DNA of 64,000 nucleotides from NCBI GenBank assembly GCA_023666665.1, contig JAMPBN010000001.1, forward strand, positions 634,213 through 698,212, read 5' to 3'. The position numbers and the translations under genes were made by a program. Source of the stretch: Prevotella sp. Lineage in GTDB: Bacteria; Bacteroidota; Bacteroidia; Bacteroidales; Muribaculaceae. Positions 8,600 through 17,082 of this stretch are shown here, piece after piece. The notes under the pieces were generated by a model. It was given only the letters and a program-made list of their open reading frames with translations, made no database searches and was not told the DNA's origin. How positions within the stretch are numbered: position 1 is the first letter of the stretch; every line of letters begins with the position of its first letter.

Positions 8600-9456
8600 T
8601 TCTTTTCGTATTGGAAGTTAAACACCAGGGCTACGTCGTCGTCTTCGCTGCCGTCGCTGAATTTTGCCATATTGATCAGGCCGTTGTCGAGCAGGGTGTA
8701 GGCGTGTTGCAGAAAGTTGTCTTTGCGGCCGTCAATATAAGTGGTTTCTGACTTGAGGAACTTTGCGGGAGCCTTGCCTAAGAGTCCGGTGATGGCCAGC
8801 GGGCCGAATGCGCCGTTGTTGGGGTCCCACTGCAAGTATTCGTTTTCCACTTCGGAATATAAGTATGTGGCGCTCTCGGATCGGTGGGTGCTACCGGCGT
8901 CGTTCCATCCGGTCAGCAGGTCACTTGACCAACTGAAGTTGCGAACGTCGGTAGTGGTTTCGCCGTTGGTTGTTTCGGTGATGGTTTCTTTGGTTATGTG
9001 GTCGTTGGAGTCATAGTCAAAGTGCATAGTGCCGGTGGTGACTTCGGGAGTGGCTCCGCGCTCGCTGTAGTATGTGTTTCTGACGTTCATTGAGCCGAGA
9101 TATTTGCCGTTGGCGGCTGTAATGCCGGTCCACTCGGAGAGCTCGCTGAGGTAGCGCACGTCTTTATCGCTTTCGGAGTCGTAGCCGAAGTTGTATTCAC
9201 GGCAGGTGATGGAGGTGGGCACTGTGGCCGAGCCGTTATATGAAAGCGTGTAAGAGATTTCGGTGCCGATGTTGATTTCAGTAACGCGGTCTTGGTCATC
9301 GTAGTTTACCGACATCAGCTTGATGCCGTAGCTGGTGTAGCCCGTGAAGCGCAGGTCGTCGGCGTTGCCTGAAACCTCGGCGGGGTCGCTGAGCGTGCAC
9401 GATGCCAACGACAGCGAGGCGGCAATAACTGCCGGAAGCAATAGTTTTTTTGTCAT
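8596..9456 (-). CDS. Lipoprotein, DUF4595-like
   Basis: A 286-residue lipoprotein with N terminus MTKKLLLPAVIAASLSLASC; the Cys at about residue 20 is the lipidation site. The body contains YD-type repeats (VNYDDQDRVTEI, MHFDYDSNDHITKE) like those of the DUF4595 family of Bacteroidales surface proteins; this family match is from memory. No catalytic motif is visible. It is the first gene of a minus-strand operon with a promoter 36 bases upstream, and is coupled by a 4-base overlap to the barrel-protein gene. Confidence 0.75.
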   Translation of the reverse strand: MTKKLLLPAVIAASLSLASCTLSDPAEVSGNADDLRFTGYTSYGIKLMSVNYDDQDRVTEINIGTEISYTLSYNGSATVPTSITCREYNFGYDSESDKDVRYLSELSEWTGITAANGKYLGSMNVRNTYYSERGATPEVTTGTMHFDYDSNDHITKETITETTNGETTTDVRNFSWSSDLLTGWNDAGSTHRSESATYLYSEVENEYLQWDPNNGAFGPLAITGLLGKAPAKFLKSETTYIDGRKDNFLQHAYTLLDNGLINMAKFSDGSEDDDVALVFNFQYEKK

Positions 9457-9491
9457 TGTTGGTGTGTTTAAATTGGTTTATAATATGAGTG

Positions 9492-9499
9492 CAAAGATA
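9492..9499 (-). promoter_or_regulatory. -7 element for the lipoprotein/aminotransferase operon
   Basis: TATCTTTG on the minus strand, 36 bases before the lipoprotein ATG (9456). A convincing -33 TTTG at 20-base spacing is not seen. It is back-to-back with the plus-strand promoter at 9507-9538, so the two transcripts diverge and the promoter DNA overlaps. Confidence 0.6.
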
Positions 9500-9506
9500 G
9501 GCAAAT

Positions 9507-9538
9507 TTTGCGACGTGTGGAAATTTTTCGTACCTTTG
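9507..9538 (+). promoter_or_regulatory. Promoter of the BASS transporter operon
   Basis: TTTG (9507-9510), a 20-base spacer, then TACCTTTG (9531-9538): a perfect Bacteroidota consensus. The ATG follows only 4 bases after the -7 box, so transcription should start at or within a few bases of the start codon. Confidence 0.8.
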
Positions 9539-9542
9539 CGCT

Positions 9543-10367
9543 ATGAGTTCGGTGCTGATAGTCCTGCCGATATTGAGTTTGCTGATGTTTGACCTCGGGT
9601 TGACTCTCGGGGTTGATGACTTCGCTATGGTGGCTCGCCGCCCCCGCGCCGTGCTGGCCGGTTTGACCGGTCAGATTCTGCTGTTGCCGGCGGTGGTGTT
9701 CATTTTATGCAAGGCTTTCGGAATCAGCGGGCCGATGTTTTTCGGCCTGATGCTTATTGCGTGCTGCCCCGGCGGCAGCTCGAGCAATGTGTTTTCGGGC
9801 ATCGCCAAGGGCGACGTTGCTCTGTCGGTGAGTCTCACGGCGCTGAGTTCGATTATCACCCTCTTTACTTTGCCGCTCTTTCTCGGCTCGATGTTCAAAC
9901 TTCCCGTGGGCAATCTGGTGATGCAAAACCTGGTGCTGGTACTCGTCCCGGTGCTCATCGGCATGCTGGTGAGGCACTATCGCGAGGCGGCTGCCGAAAG
10001 GGTACACAATGTACTCAAAAAACTCGCATTCCCGCTGCTGATGCTCCTGGCAGGACTGTTTTTCATCGGCAACCGCAAGGTTATAGTGGCGAATTTTGCA
10101 ATGCTCGGCGGGGTGATTACCCTGATGATATTGCTGGCAATGTCCGGCGGCTGGTTTTTGGGCTGGTTGGCGAGGCTTAACGGTCGCGAGCGCCGCACCC
10201 TGGTAATAGAAGTGGGAATGCAGAACGCCGCGCAGGCCATTGCGCTCTCAACCTCGCCGCTGGTGTTTAACGACCCGACAATGGCGGTTCCCGCCATTGT
10301 TTATGCCCTGATGATGAACGTGGTGCTGCTCATCTACGTGGCGATTATGGCGCGATGGAAGAGCTGA
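9543..10367 (+). CDS. Bile acid:sodium symporter (BASS) family transporter
   Basis: A 274-residue polytopic membrane protein with about nine hydrophobic segments. Family features include an N-terminal helix repeat (LMFDLGLTLGVDDF), the CCPGGSSSNVFSGIAKGDVA segment (about residues 76-95) matching the cation-binding crossover region, and the second crossover VEVGMQNAAQAIALS (about 221-235). BASS proteins couple sodium entry to uptake of organic anions such as bile acids, pyruvate or pantoate; the substrate here is unknown. The ATG is placed directly after the promoter -7 box. Its 3' end overlaps the next gene by 13 bases, so it heads an operon with DUF2851 and YraN. Confidence 0.88.
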   Translation: MSSVLIVLPILSLLMFDLGLTLGVDDFAMVARRPRAVLAGLTGQILLLPAVVFILCKAFGISGPMFFGLMLIACCPGGSSSNVFSGIAKGDVALSVSLTALSSIITLFTLPLFLGSMFKLPVGNLVMQNLVLVLVPVLIGMLVRHYREAAAERVHNVLKKLAFPLLMLLAGLFFIGNRKVIVANFAMLGGVITLMILLAMSGGWFLGWLARLNGRERRTLVIEVGMQNAAQAIALSTSPLVFNDPTMAVPAIVYALMMNVVLLIYVAIMARWKS

Positions 10368-11635
10368 TGCAATACGTCTGGCACCATCGCCTATGGATTC
10401 CCGGAGAGATGCGTACCAACGATGGCCGCCCGGTTGCTGTGATCGACGTTGGCCAGCTCAACCGCGATGCAGGCCCCGACTTTTTCAACGCCAAGGTGAG
10501 GATAGGCGAGGAGATGTGGTGTGGCAACGTTGAAATTCACGTCCGCGCCAGCGATTGGCATCGCCACGGCCACGACCGCGACCGAGCATATGACTCGGTG
10601 ATTCTCCACGTGGTGCAACACGACGACTGCGAAATCCGCACCACCGACGGCCGCGTGCTGCCGCAGATGGAACTGCGCTGCGCCCGCGACTTTTCGCAGC
10701 GCTATGCCGCTTTTGTGAATAATCCGGCCAATACCCTGGCGTGTGCCGCCGAGGTGGGTACGCTCAGCCCGGTGTTTGTTCGCGACTGGCTCGACAATCT
10801 CGGCTTTGAACGCCTGTATCAGAAGGTCGATGCCATAAACGAGCGCCTTGAACGCTCGGTGGGCGACTGGGAGCAGGCGGCGTTCATCACCCTTGCGCGA
10901 GCCCTCGGCGCGGGAATCAACGGCGATGCGTTTGAGCGCGTAGCGGCCTCGCTGCCGCTGCGGTTGCTCCATAAGCATTGCGACTCGCTGCTGAGCCTCG
11001 AGGCGCTGCTTTTCGGTCAGACCGGACTGCTCGGCGATGTAGCCTCGGGCAATGCTTACGTTGACCAATTGCGCCGCGAATATGACTTCCTTGCCCTGAA
11101 ATTCGGGCTGCAACCCCCACCAGCGCTGACCTGGCGAATGAGCAGGATGCGCCCCGCGTCGTTCCCCCATCGCCGCGTGGCTACGCTGGCGCGGATGGTC
11201 TACGGCGGCTTCAGCCTGATGCAGCGCATTGTTGATGTTGAAACCGAAACTCAGGCCCGCGAGCTTTTCCGCCATGAGCTGACCGGATTCTGGGCCTCGC
11301 GCTATAATTTCTCGTCGCAGGGGTCGGTGAAACCCATTGCGCTTGGCGCTTCTACGGTGGATATGCTGATCATCAACGTGGTGGCACCGCTTATGGTAGC
11401 CTATGGCAGCGCCATCGGCGATGACTCAATGACCGACCGCGCCATTTCCATCCTTGAACATCTGCCCGGCGAGCATAATCGCTACACCGCTGATTTTCAG
11501 GCTGCCGGAGTTGCCAACCCAAATGCTTTTGTGAGTCAGGCAATGGTTCAGGCCCACCGCAACTACTGCGATGTGCGCAAGTGTCTGTACTGCCGTCTGG
11601 GCCATCGCTTGCTTGCCGCCAAAGTTCATCCATAA
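10355..11635 (+). CDS. DUF2851 family protein
   Basis: A 426-residue soluble protein matching the Bacteroidota-wide DUF2851 family. The N-terminal half has the conserved DVGQLNRDAGPDFFNAKVRI, VEIHVRASDWHRHGHD and VILHVVQHDD segments; the latter arrangement looks nuclease-like but no activity is established. It lacks a signal peptide. The start overlaps the upstream transporter by 13 bases and the stop is 5 bases before YraN, another predicted nuclease-fold protein. That tight linkage makes a nucleic-acid role plausible but unproven. Confidence 0.85.
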   Translation: MEELMQYVWHHRLWIPGEMRTNDGRPVAVIDVGQLNRDAGPDFFNAKVRIGEEMWCGNVEIHVRASDWHRHGHDRDRAYDSVILHVVQHDDCEIRTTDGRVLPQMELRCARDFSQRYAAFVNNPANTLACAAEVGTLSPVFVRDWLDNLGFERLYQKVDAINERLERSVGDWEQAAFITLARALGAGINGDAFERVAASLPLRLLHKHCDSLLSLEALLFGQTGLLGDVASGNAYVDQLRREYDFLALKFGLQPPPALTWRMSRMRPASFPHRRVATLARMVYGGFSLMQRIVDVETETQARELFRHELTGFWASRYNFSSQGSVKPIALGASTVDMLIINVVAPLMVAYGSAIGDDSMTDRAISILEHLPGEHNRYTADFQAAGVANPNAFVSQAMVQAHRNYCDVRKCLYCRLGHRLLAAKVHP

Positions 11636-11640
11636 CGATT

Positions 11641-12012
11641 ATGACTACCAAAGAGATAGGAAATGCCGGCGAGGAACTTGCCGCCGAAGAGTTGGCCGGG
11701 AAAGGTTATGCGATAATTGACAGCAACGTGCTGATTGGCAACGTTGAGGTAGATATCCTTGCTCAAGCCGGAGGGCGATTAGTCGTGGTGGAGGTCAAGA
11801 CGCGCAGCGCCGACCACCTTGACGAACGTTTCGGCATTGACCGCAATAAGCTGCAGCGCCTCTGCCGCGCGGGTGCCAACTATGTAAAAATCAAAAATCT
11901 GTCCCTCGAGGTGCAGATTGATACAATCTTGATTACAAACTATCCCGACGGCCGGTCCGAACTTCAACATCTTGAGGACATTGCCCTCCCCCCAATGCGC
12001 CGCCGCCATTGA
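11641..12012 (+). CDS. YraN family protein (UPF0102), nuclease-like fold
   Basis: A 123-residue protein with the UPF0102/YraN pattern: GNAGEELAAEELAGKGY at the N terminus, then GNVEVDILAQAG and VVVEVKTR, in which E..D...EVK is the PD-(D/E)XK nuclease core. The family is predicted to act on DNA or Holliday-junction-like structures, but the function is unproven. The start is ATG 11641, five bases after the DUF2851 stop; a longer upstream reading frame would run into DUF2851 in another frame and is unlikely. Confidence 0.88.
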   Translation: MTTKEIGNAGEELAAEELAGKGYAIIDSNVLIGNVEVDILAQAGGRLVVVEVKTRSADHLDERFGIDRNKLQRLCRAGANYVKIKNLSLEVQIDTILITNYPDGRSELQHLEDIALPPMRRRH

Positions 12013-12038
12013 TTGCGCTTAAAAAAGTTGTTAAAAAA

Positions 12039-12070
12039 TTTGGTGCGAGGGGAGAAAGTGTGTAACTTTG
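12039..12070 (+). promoter_or_regulatory. Promoter of the fimbrial operon
   Basis: TTTG (12039-12042), 20 bases, then TAACTTTG (12063-12070). The -33 box lies within the 18-base element TTGTTAAAAAATTTGGTG (12028-12045), which recurs nearly unchanged before the 1433-residue protein at 17320. The leader to the ATG at 12153 is about 75 bases. Confidence 0.8.
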
Positions 12071-12152
12071 TCTGGATTTTATAGATACACATTTTATACA
12101 ATTATCACACACTCAGCCAAATAGGTTGGATTTACACACACTTGGAAGAAGT

Positions 12153-13163
12153 ATGCGAAGCCGCATATTGCTATACATATTTGCTTTGATGGCGCTGCTT
12201 TTAACCTCTTGCCGCCATAAGGAACTGTGCGAACACCACGACCATCGCGTCCGCGTGCGTCTTGAGTTCGACTGGCTGTATGCCCCCGAGGTAGACCGCC
12301 CGCCGCTGATGTCGGTGTGGTTTTATCCCGCCGATCCGATGCAAACGCCTTTCTATGGTATGTTCGACGGTGCCACCGGCGGATACATTGAGGTGCCTGC
12401 CGGACGTTATACCCTTGTGAGCCACCCGGCGGAGTCGGAAGTGAATCGCACCACCTCGGCAAAATATTCCGGCGAACACTCCCTGCACACGCGCCCGGCC
12501 TCCTCGTCAGAGTTGCTCTTCAATGCCGGCACCGCGCCCACCAACCTCATCCTCGAGCCTGAAACCACCTGGGTTGCCTCGGCCGCCGACGTTGACGTTC
12601 AGGAAACCGGAGTTACATACACGTGCGTGATTTTCCGCGAGGATATGGGCCACAGCTATCGTCCGCGCGAGTCCAAGGAGCAGGTGATCACGCTCTATCC
12701 CTCTGACCCGATGTGTTACTATGACCTCGAGGTTCGAAATTTGAAATATGACGTAAAGCCTACCGGCATTGCAGGCGCACTGCAGGCACTTGCGCGGGGC
12801 ATATATCCCTCAACGCTCGAAAAACACAGCGTCAATGCCTCCGAGGCGTTTGAGTGCCGGATTGGTGCCGACGGCATTATCCGCGCCGACTTCATTACTT
12901 TTGGCTATCATCGCGATTCAACGTCGCCTCATTTGCTACATCTCTTCTTTAAGAGCACTGACGGCAAGCTGTTTACCCTCAACGTTAAATCCTCGCCCAA
13001 GCTCGACCTCACCGACCAGGTGCGCGGCGCTCCCGATCCGCGCCACGTTCACCTCATCGTTGACTTCGAGGGCAAGGAGATTGAGTTCTCTCCCGAGGTG
13101 TCGGGCGAGTTCTCCGCGTCGGGCGAGGAATACAAAGAGGAAAACTTTGACATCAACATTTGA
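12153..13163 (+). CDS. DUF5119 lipoprotein of fimbrial operon
   Basis: A 336-residue lipoprotein (MRSRILLYIFALMALLLTSC, lipidated Cys at about 20). It carries the DUF5119 signature RVRLEFDW near residue 35 and matches the lipoproteins that accompany fimbrillins in Bacteroidales. By analogy with FimB/Mfa2-type proteins it may anchor or cap the fimbria at the outer membrane (inference). The reading frame extends upstream to a TTG at 12126, but ATG 12153 gives the correct signal peptide. It is the first of three genes in a row with fimbrillin-type products. Confidence 0.85.
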   Translation: MRSRILLYIFALMALLLTSCRHKELCEHHDHRVRVRLEFDWLYAPEVDRPPLMSVWFYPADPMQTPFYGMFDGATGGYIEVPAGRYTLVSHPAESEVNRTTSAKYSGEHSLHTRPASSSELLFNAGTAPTNLILEPETTWVASAADVDVQETGVTYTCVIFREDMGHSYRPRESKEQVITLYPSDPMCYYDLEVRNLKYDVKPTGIAGALQALARGIYPSTLEKHSVNASEAFECRIGADGIIRADFITFGYHRDSTSPHLLHLFFKSTDGKLFTLNVKSSPKLDLTDQVRGAPDPRHVHLIVDFEGKEIEFSPEVSGEFSASGEEYKEENFDINI

Positions 13164-13208
13164 TATAATACACAATAACATACACAAAATATACATTATT
13201 TGCTTAAA

Positions 13209-14834
13209 ATGAAAATTTCACACATCACAGGGATAGCTGCGGCCTTGCTGCTCACTGGCTGTATGCAGGATGAGGTTCTGAATGTGAACCTCGAAGGTGA
13301 TGCAATCAGCGTCGGAGCCTCTACCCAGGCGGCTTCGCGTGCATCAAACGCTTTCTGCAACGACAATATGCCCGAGAACTTTTATCTCTCGGCCGTGTTC
13401 CCCAAAACTAACACGTTCAACGACGGCCGCTACTTTGTCAACGATTATATGTCGGGCGGAAAGACGGCAGTCCAAACTAATACTACTCGTCCTGATCATC
13501 AGCGTTCAAACTTTAACTATAATTTCGTTGGCAGCTCGCGCTACTGGCCTGAGGGTAATCTTGACTTCTACGGCTGGTACACCAACGACCCCTATTATCC
13601 AACCACAAACTTCGAGCTGATGGATTCACTGACCCACGAAGCCTACGTAAATGGCCTCTATGCCTTTGACCCGGTCATTGACACCACTGAAAATACCCGA
13701 AGACCGGAGTCGCGCGGCGAGCTGCTCTCATCCGGCTCGTCGGTTAATCGCGGCGACAGCATTCTCAACAATATGCCCGACTTTGCCGACGAAACCTACG
13801 TGGCAGTACTCAAAAACTTCTACGTCAACGAATACGTGGCCCAGCAACACGACCTGCTCTACGCCTCAAGCCTCAACGTTGAAAACCGCACCACCGTAAA
13901 TGTGCAGTTTGAACACGCTTTGGCTCAGGTAGTTTTCCGCGCAAAGGTTGAAAACGAACACATCAGCGTGAGCATCAAAGAGGTAGGCTTCGACAGCCTG
14001 TATAGCGGCGGTGACTTTATCTGCCCCGACCCGCAGGTCTATAAATACTGGTATGAAAACGCCGAGAATATCAGCAGTGCCGAAAGTCAAATCCGCGACA
14101 CGGATATGGGCGACCAAATGCAATCCAACCGCCGCCGCATAAACCGCGCGGGCGACGATGCCGCCGGCCTGACTATTTCCGAAAAATTCAAACCTTTCCA
14201 CAATCTCTATAAGCGCGGCTGGTTCCTCAACAGCAATCAGACCCCTGACGCACGCTATCTGGTTTCGACCAACGGCACTTTGATTGACCATAAATCCGGC
14301 GAAATCATCCTGACCGGAGCGCCCGACAAACACTCCGACGTTGACGGTTGGGCAAAAGTGCTGCAGGTTATGCCTCAGTTCGCTTATCGGCAGGCTCACC
14401 AGGAAATCATTTCCCAGACCGACCCCTCCCTGCTCGGTGCTCGCCGCCGCATGACCGTTCAACACAACGTTAAAGCCATGTCGGGGCTTCACATTCCCAC
14501 TCTCCCCGCCGGCAAGCAGGCATATCTGATTATGAGCTGCGACATCAAGGGCACAACCGCCGATGGCAAGGAAGTGGTGTTCTGCTCCTCGACCGATGAA
14601 AACGGCGAAACCCGCTACATCCGAATTCCCGTTTCAATCTCCTGGTATCCCGGCATACGCTACGTATACACCATCACATTCTCCAAAGACGGTTTCGGCG
14701 GTCTGACCGACGACCCCACTCCCGGCCAGGTACTCTGCCCGATTCGCGTCATCGGCAATACCTCCGACTATTCCGACGAGAATCAATCGGCCGGTAATGT
14801 TGCTGCCCAGGGCGTTCTCTCGGTCCTCGGCTGA
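13209..14834 (+). CDS. Fimbrillin family lipoprotein 1
   Basis: A 541-residue fimbrillin-like lipoprotein (MKISHITGIAAALLLTGC). Conserved fimbrillin features include SRASNAFCNDNMPENFYLSA, YWPEGNLDFYGWY, the FEHALAQVVFRAKVEN segment that opens the second beta domain, and the late SWYPGIRYVYTITF. Such proteins are exported as lipoproteins, cleaved by an Arg-type protease and polymerised by donor-strand exchange into fimbriae. It is longer than its neighbour mainly through insertions around residues 130-190 and 275-335. ATG 13209 is chosen over an upstream TTG because it gives a proper lipoprotein signal. It lies 45 bases after the DUF5119 gene. Confidence 0.85.
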   Translation: MKISHITGIAAALLLTGCMQDEVLNVNLEGDAISVGASTQAASRASNAFCNDNMPENFYLSAVFPKTNTFNDGRYFVNDYMSGGKTAVQTNTTRPDHQRSNFNYNFVGSSRYWPEGNLDFYGWYTNDPYYPTTNFELMDSLTHEAYVNGLYAFDPVIDTTENTRRPESRGELLSSGSSVNRGDSILNNMPDFADETYVAVLKNFYVNEYVAQQHDLLYASSLNVENRTTVNVQFEHALAQVVFRAKVENEHISVSIKEVGFDSLYSGGDFICPDPQVYKYWYENAENISSAESQIRDTDMGDQMQSNRRRINRAGDDAAGLTISEKFKPFHNLYKRGWFLNSNQTPDARYLVSTNGTLIDHKSGEIILTGAPDKHSDVDGWAKVLQVMPQFAYRQAHQEIISQTDPSLLGARRRMTVQHNVKAMSGLHIPTLPAGKQAYLIMSCDIKGTTADGKEVVFCSSTDENGETRYIRIPVSISWYPGIRYVYTITFSKDGFGGLTDDPTPGQVLCPIRVIGNTSDYSDENQSAGNVAAQGVLSVLG

Positions 14835-14883
14835 TAATACAGCTTACAATTAATAGTTATTATATTTATTCACACACAAAAAA

Positions 14884-16083
14884 ATGAACAAGAAACTTTT
14901 TATCGGTATCGCTGCCGCAGCATTGCTCACAGCATGCTCCAACGATGAGGTAATCACCGATTACGCTCAAGACAACAACCAAATCCGCGTAGGCGGCGTT
15001 GCAAATCTCGCCTCACGTGCCGCAAACTCCTACTGCAACGAGGTAATGCCCGAAAATCTCATACTCGCTGCCGCCCACACTGTTGGCAACGGCGTTAACG
15101 AGGGCGTTTACTTCATGAACGCCGAAATGACAACCGACTTCTCAAAGGCTTCAAATACCCACACTATTTATGACTTCGTTGACAGCAACTACTACTGGCC
15201 CGACAACACCCTCGACTTCTTCGGCTGGTCATGCACTCAGGAAGGCCCCATATTCGACCTCAACCTCAACGCCGACGAGACTGCCTACGTAGCCACCATC
15301 TCCGGCTTTGAAGTAGCCGCAAAGGTTGCCGACCAGGCTGACCTGATCTACGCCGTGAAACACGCCGGTGCCAAGGCTGAAGAACCCGTTGACCTCGAAT
15401 TCAAGCACGCTCTGAGCCAGGTTGTTTTCAACGCCAAGGTTGAAAACAAAAACATCAACGTTGTTATCTCCGAAGTTGGTCTGCGCGGCCTCTACAATGC
15501 CGGCACATTCACCTGGTATGACCTCGGTGAAACTCCCGCCAAAGATGCCCTCTACGGCGAATGGACCCTCAACGAAGGCGCAGCCGCCGACAATACCTAT
15601 ATGGTAACCCTCGATCAGGCCGCTGAAGTTTCAACCGAAACCGACAAGGTGGCTCTCACCGCAGCTCCCGATGACCACACCGTCAAGGCCGGTTGGGCCA
15701 ACGTGATGCAGCTCCTGCCGCAGTACTACGGCGAAAAAGTTCAACACGAGTTTAACGTTCCCCGGCTCACCAACCAGGTCTACATCAAGGTTCGCTGCAA
15801 CATCACTGCTCAAAACGCCAAGGCTGATGAAGGCCACGAAACCGTTACCCTCTATGCTGACACAAAAGACGGCGAGGCTCAATTCCTCTACGTTCCCGTG
15901 CCCGTTGATTGGCAGCCCGGCAAGCGCTACGTCTACACCATTATCTTCACCGAAAAGGGCAACGGCGGCATCACCGACCCCGAGAACCCCGACGACGTGC
16001 TCCACACTATCCACATCACCGCAACTTGCGAGGAATATGTTGAGCAGCCCGAAATCGAGGTTAAAGACGCAGTTAATGAGTGA
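14884..16083 (+). CDS. Fimbrillin family lipoprotein 2
   Basis: A 399-residue paralogue of the preceding fimbrillin, with lipoprotein signal MNKKLFIGIAAAALLTAC and matching blocks SRAANSYCNEVMPENLILAA, YYWPDNTLDFFGW, FKHALSQVVFNAKVEN and WQPGKRYVYTIIF. It is shorter and closer to a minimal fimbrillin, so it may be the major stalk subunit while the longer paralogue is an accessory or tip subunit (inference). A strong terminator 42 bases downstream ends the operon. Confidence 0.87.
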   Translation: MNKKLFIGIAAAALLTACSNDEVITDYAQDNNQIRVGGVANLASRAANSYCNEVMPENLILAAAHTVGNGVNEGVYFMNAEMTTDFSKASNTHTIYDFVDSNYYWPDNTLDFFGWSCTQEGPIFDLNLNADETAYVATISGFEVAAKVADQADLIYAVKHAGAKAEEPVDLEFKHALSQVVFNAKVENKNINVVISEVGLRGLYNAGTFTWYDLGETPAKDALYGEWTLNEGAAADNTYMVTLDQAAEVSTETDKVALTAAPDDHTVKAGWANVMQLLPQYYGEKVQHEFNVPRLTNQVYIKVRCNITAQNAKADEGHETVTLYADTKDGEAQFLYVPVPVDWQPGKRYVYTIIFTEKGNGGITDPENPDDVLHTIHITATCEEYVEQPEIEVKDAVNE

Positions 16084-16125
16084 TTGTTTAACAGTTTAAC
16101 TGTTTATCCTCTATATGATTATGGA

Positions 16126-16157
16126 GGGCGCGGCTTCCCGGCTGCGCCCTTTTTTTT
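16126..16157 (+). terminator. Intrinsic terminator of the fimbrial operon
   Basis: A 9-bp stem (GGGCGCGGC with GCTGCGCCC, one G-U pair) with a 6-base loop, followed by eight T. Confidence 0.92.
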
Positions 16158-16183
16158 GTGCTATGAAACCTGGTGTTCCATGG

Positions 16184-16861
16184 TTACGCGGCTTTTGCGG
16201 GTTGCGGATTGCCGGCAAGAGCAGAGGTGATGTAGACGGTGAACACCGGGAAGAGAATCAGCCCCTCGGCGGCCAACACCACACCGAGCACCCGCCCCGT
16301 GGGCGTAAGCTCCGAAATGGAGCTGCCGCAGGTTGTCATATCCATAATTGCCCACCACAGGGCGTTGCCAAAGTCCGTGACTCCGGGATTGACCGGCTGC
16401 TCGGCAATGAAAAACATCAGTGAGCCGAAGTATAGTGACGCCAACAGCAACACCATATAGTTGGTAAACATCGTGGTCATACGGTTGCGGGCTGTGGCTC
16501 CCACCAACATGCCGATAACGAACGCTGCCCTTACCAGCGGCACGAAGCGCAACACGAACCCCACCGGCTCGGGTACGCGCCAGTGCATCGCGGCGATGAT
16601 CTGCAAGTAAGGGATGCTGACGAGGATATAGAAGAGGTTGCTCCAAAGGTAATGGAGCTTGCGGGGAGCAAGGAGCCACTCTACGGCGATGTCGAAGAGG
16701 AAAAAGTAGCACACCCACGTCTGCACGCGCTGATACAGAGGGTCGCCAACAAAACTCATTGAGCGGAACGCGTCGACCGATATTATGGCTACGAGCAGTC
16801 CGGCAGCGGCAAGCACCAAGAGTCGCAGCGTAAGCAGCAGATATTTCTCCAACGGCTTCAT
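16184..16861 (-). CDS. Voltage-gated-type ion channel with non-canonical pore filter
   Basis: A 225-residue membrane protein with about six hydrophobic segments in the order expected for a six-helix cation channel. An S4-like segment carries spaced arginines (VLRFVPLVRAAFVIG, about residues 104-118). A pore loop WWAIMDMTTCGSSISELT (about 168-185) is followed by a last helix (VVLAAEGLILFPVFTVYIT). The position of the potassium filter TVGYG is occupied by TTCGSSI, so ion selectivity is uncertain; my recollection is that Bacteroidales homologues also lack a canonical filter here. It is convergent with the fimbrial operon. Its upstream side faces the long heptamer array and no clear promoter is visible. 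Confidence 0.78.
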   Translation of the reverse strand: MKPLEKYLLLTLRLLVLAAAGLLVAIISVDAFRSMSFVGDPLYQRVQTWVCYFFLFDIAVEWLLAPRKLHYLWSNLFYILVSIPYLQIIAAMHWRVPEPVGFVLRFVPLVRAAFVIGMLVGATARNRMTTMFTNYMVLLLASLYFGSLMFFIAEQPVNPGVTDFGNALWWAIMDMTTCGSSISELTPTGRVLGVVLAAEGLILFPVFTVYITSALAGNPQPAKAA

Positions 16862-16917
16862 AAAAATCTAACCCCTCCCGCCCCGAAAAGTTCACCGCCA
16901 ACGCCCATTGGCCGCCA

Positions 16918-17008
16918 ATGAACAATTAAAAATGAACAATGAACAATTAAAAATGAACAATGTGTAATGTGCAATGTGAAATTCCTAATTCCTAATTCCT
17001 AATTCCCA
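16918..17008. repeat. Degenerate heptanucleotide array, 13 units in phase
   Basis: Thirteen consecutive 7-bp units fit the pattern A(T/C)NNNNA without a break in phase. They run from ATGAACA and ATTAAAA types through ATGTGTA, ATGTGCA and ATGTGAA to ATTCCTA (three times) and ATTCCCA. A 21-bp block (three units) is perfectly duplicated at 16918-16938 and 16939-16959. The array fills the gap between the channel gene and the promoter of the 1433-residue protein. It resembles the STRR heptanucleotide repeats described in filamentous cyanobacteria. Confidence 0.85.
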
Positions 17009-17044
17009 TCGCCCTCTGCCCAACTGCAAATAAATTGTTAAAAA

Positions 17045-17076
17045 TTTGGTGGTGAGCGGGGAATGTTGTATATTTG
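17045..17076 (+). promoter_or_regulatory. Promoter of the 1433-residue secreted protein
   Basis: TTTG (17045-17048), a 20-base spacer, then TATATTTG (17069-17076). The upstream element TTGTTAAAAATTTGGTG (17035-17051) overlaps the -33 box and matches the fimbrial promoter. Confidence 0.78.
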
Positions 17077-17082
17077 CGACGC

